Shown here one piece after another: positions 63,457 through 64,000 of a DNA stretch of 64,000 nucleotides (position 1 is its first letter; each line of letters begins with the position of its first letter). The notes under the pieces were generated by a model. It did no database searches. It was not told where the DNA came from and saw only the letters and a list, made by a program, of their open reading frames with translations. Both the position numbers and the translations under genes were made by a program. Source of the DNA: Rhizobium sp. P32RR-XVIII (GTDB lineage Bacteria > Pseudomonadota > Alphaproteobacteria > Rhizobiales > Rhizobiaceae); assembly GCF_012641395.1 (NCBI RefSeq), contig NZ_JABAIH010000010.1:1-64000 (forward strand). The letters run 5' to 3'.

Positions 63457-64000
63457 CAGGAAGCCTTGCGGTTGCGGAAGCTCAGGAGCTCCATCCAAAA
63501 ACCTGCCGACCAGGCGAAATGCATCACCATGGCCGAGAGTGCGGCAAGCGGGCCGTATGGGTTGCGCTGGCCGACGGCCATCCAGAAGCCGTAGCCGACG
63601 CAGGCGACCGCCCAGAGGCTGAATGGTATAACGGCGATCCAATTCAGCACGGCCAGGAACGCACCGATAAACAGCGGCACCACCGCAAGCGGCAACATCT
63701 GACGAAGCTTCGGCATGCTGCCATGCTTGAGGATGTTCTTCGCGCGGCCCCGACCATAGCCAAGATATTGGCGGAAAAGCGTCCGGACCGTTGATCTTGG
63801 GTAATAGATCATCCGCGTCTTGTCGGTCATCCAGATACCGAACCCGGCCTTTTTCAGGCGGTAATCCAGTTCCGCGTCCTCATTATGGCTAAATGTCTCA
63901 TCGTATCCGCCGACGGACTCGAAGGCTGCGATGCGTATCAGCGCATGGTGGCCGTGATCGGCCCAATGGCCCTTGGCACCCTCGCGGTGCTTGGAGCCGC
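63456..64000 (-). CDS. exoA: Succinoglycan glucosyltransferase ExoA, C-terminal part
   Basis: About 181 C-terminal residues are visible, running off the right edge. The visible reading starts GSKHREGAKGHWADHGHHAL and continues with ESVGGYDETFSHNEDAELDYRL, the acceptor-side ED motif of GT2 enzymes. The segment YGRGRAKNILKHG and three to four membrane helices at the C-terminus are typical of ExoA, which adds the second sugar (beta-1,3 glucose) to the repeat unit. It is coupled to exoM by TGATG. Confidence 0.88.
   Translation of the reverse strand, partial: GSKHREGAKGHWADHGHHALIRIAAFESVGGYDETFSHNEDAELDYRLKKAGFGIWMTDKTRMIYYPRSTVRTLFRQYLGYGRGRAKNILKHGSMPKLRQMLPLAVVPLFIGAFLAVLNWIAVIPFSLWAVACVGYGFWMAVGQRNPYGPLAALSAMVMHFAWSAGFWMELLSFRNRKAS

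Overview
The window looks like an accessory replicon (megaplasmid or chromid) of a Rhizobiaceae alphaproteobacterium of the Sinorhizobium/Ensifer/Rhizobium/Agrobacterium type. The reasons are high GC, tightly packed ABC-transporter and catabolic operons, FixJ-type response regulators, FNR/FixK anaeroboxes, and an exoA-exoM-exoO-exoP succinoglycan-type block at the right edge. No rRNA, tRNA, CRISPR array, phage or insertion sequence was seen. All calls come from reading the sequence and from family knowledge; no database search was run.

Region 1 (1-13.9 kb) is a low-oxygen arginine/ornithine module. It holds the start of a FixJ-like regulator, two small proteins, arcA-arcB-arcC, an APC permease, a cation-efflux gene, an arginine-type decarboxylase, an ornithine decarboxylase, a PotE-type antiporter and an orphan amino-acid-binding protein. 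Three anaeroboxes (304-317, 1239-1252, 6735-6748) precede its transcription units, each with a -10-like hexamer at the same distance. The module is partly broken. arcB lacks its whole carbamoyl-phosphate domain, the efflux gene carries two 1-base deletions and the arginine decarboxylase one. Ornithine decarboxylase, the antiporter and the regulatory sites look intact.

Region 2 (13.9-21.2 kb) is a LacI-controlled operon for an L-arabinofuranoside-type sugar: LacI regulator, solute-binding protein, two permeases, a cytoplasmic GH127 enzyme and an ATPase. Two matching operator-like palindromes about three helical turns apart bracket a TTGACA box in front of lacI.

Region 3 (21.3-36.3 kb) is a divergent catabolic locus. 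Leftward it encodes a Tat-exported Dpp/Opp-type ABC importer, a DUF1537 four-carbon acid-sugar kinase and a GntR regulator. Rightward it encodes a DapA-family aldolase/lyase, a cytoplasmic Asp-box (BNR) protein, an iron alcohol dehydrogenase, a PdxA2-like dehydrogenase, a D-2-hydroxyacid dehydrogenase and an Ldh-family dehydrogenase. This gene combination suggests uptake and breakdown of an acid-sugar-containing compound of unknown identity, ending in a threonate/erythronate-like phosphate. It is the best candidate in the window for an undescribed pathway. Debris of a beta-hydroxyacid dehydrogenase lies at its right end.

Region 4 (36.3-49.9 kb) holds an SsuABC/NMT1-type importer and then a three-gene block: an SbmA/BacA-fold ABC protein whose ATPase motifs are all degenerate, phosphoketolase, and a GH144-like glycoamylase. 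After these come small stress-type genes (DUF3008 and others) with EcfG/RpoE2-like promoters, a ZntB/CorA transporter, a MEKHLA-domain protein, a possible sRNA and two response regulators.

Region 5 (50-64 kb) holds a triple-PAS sensor kinase, an orphan binding protein, copC-copD, a LysR gene, an Rrf2 regulator with four clustered cysteines, an SfnB-like acyl-CoA dehydrogenase, a PPP-family phosphatase, and the exo genes. exoN, normally between exoO and exoP in S. meliloti, is absent.
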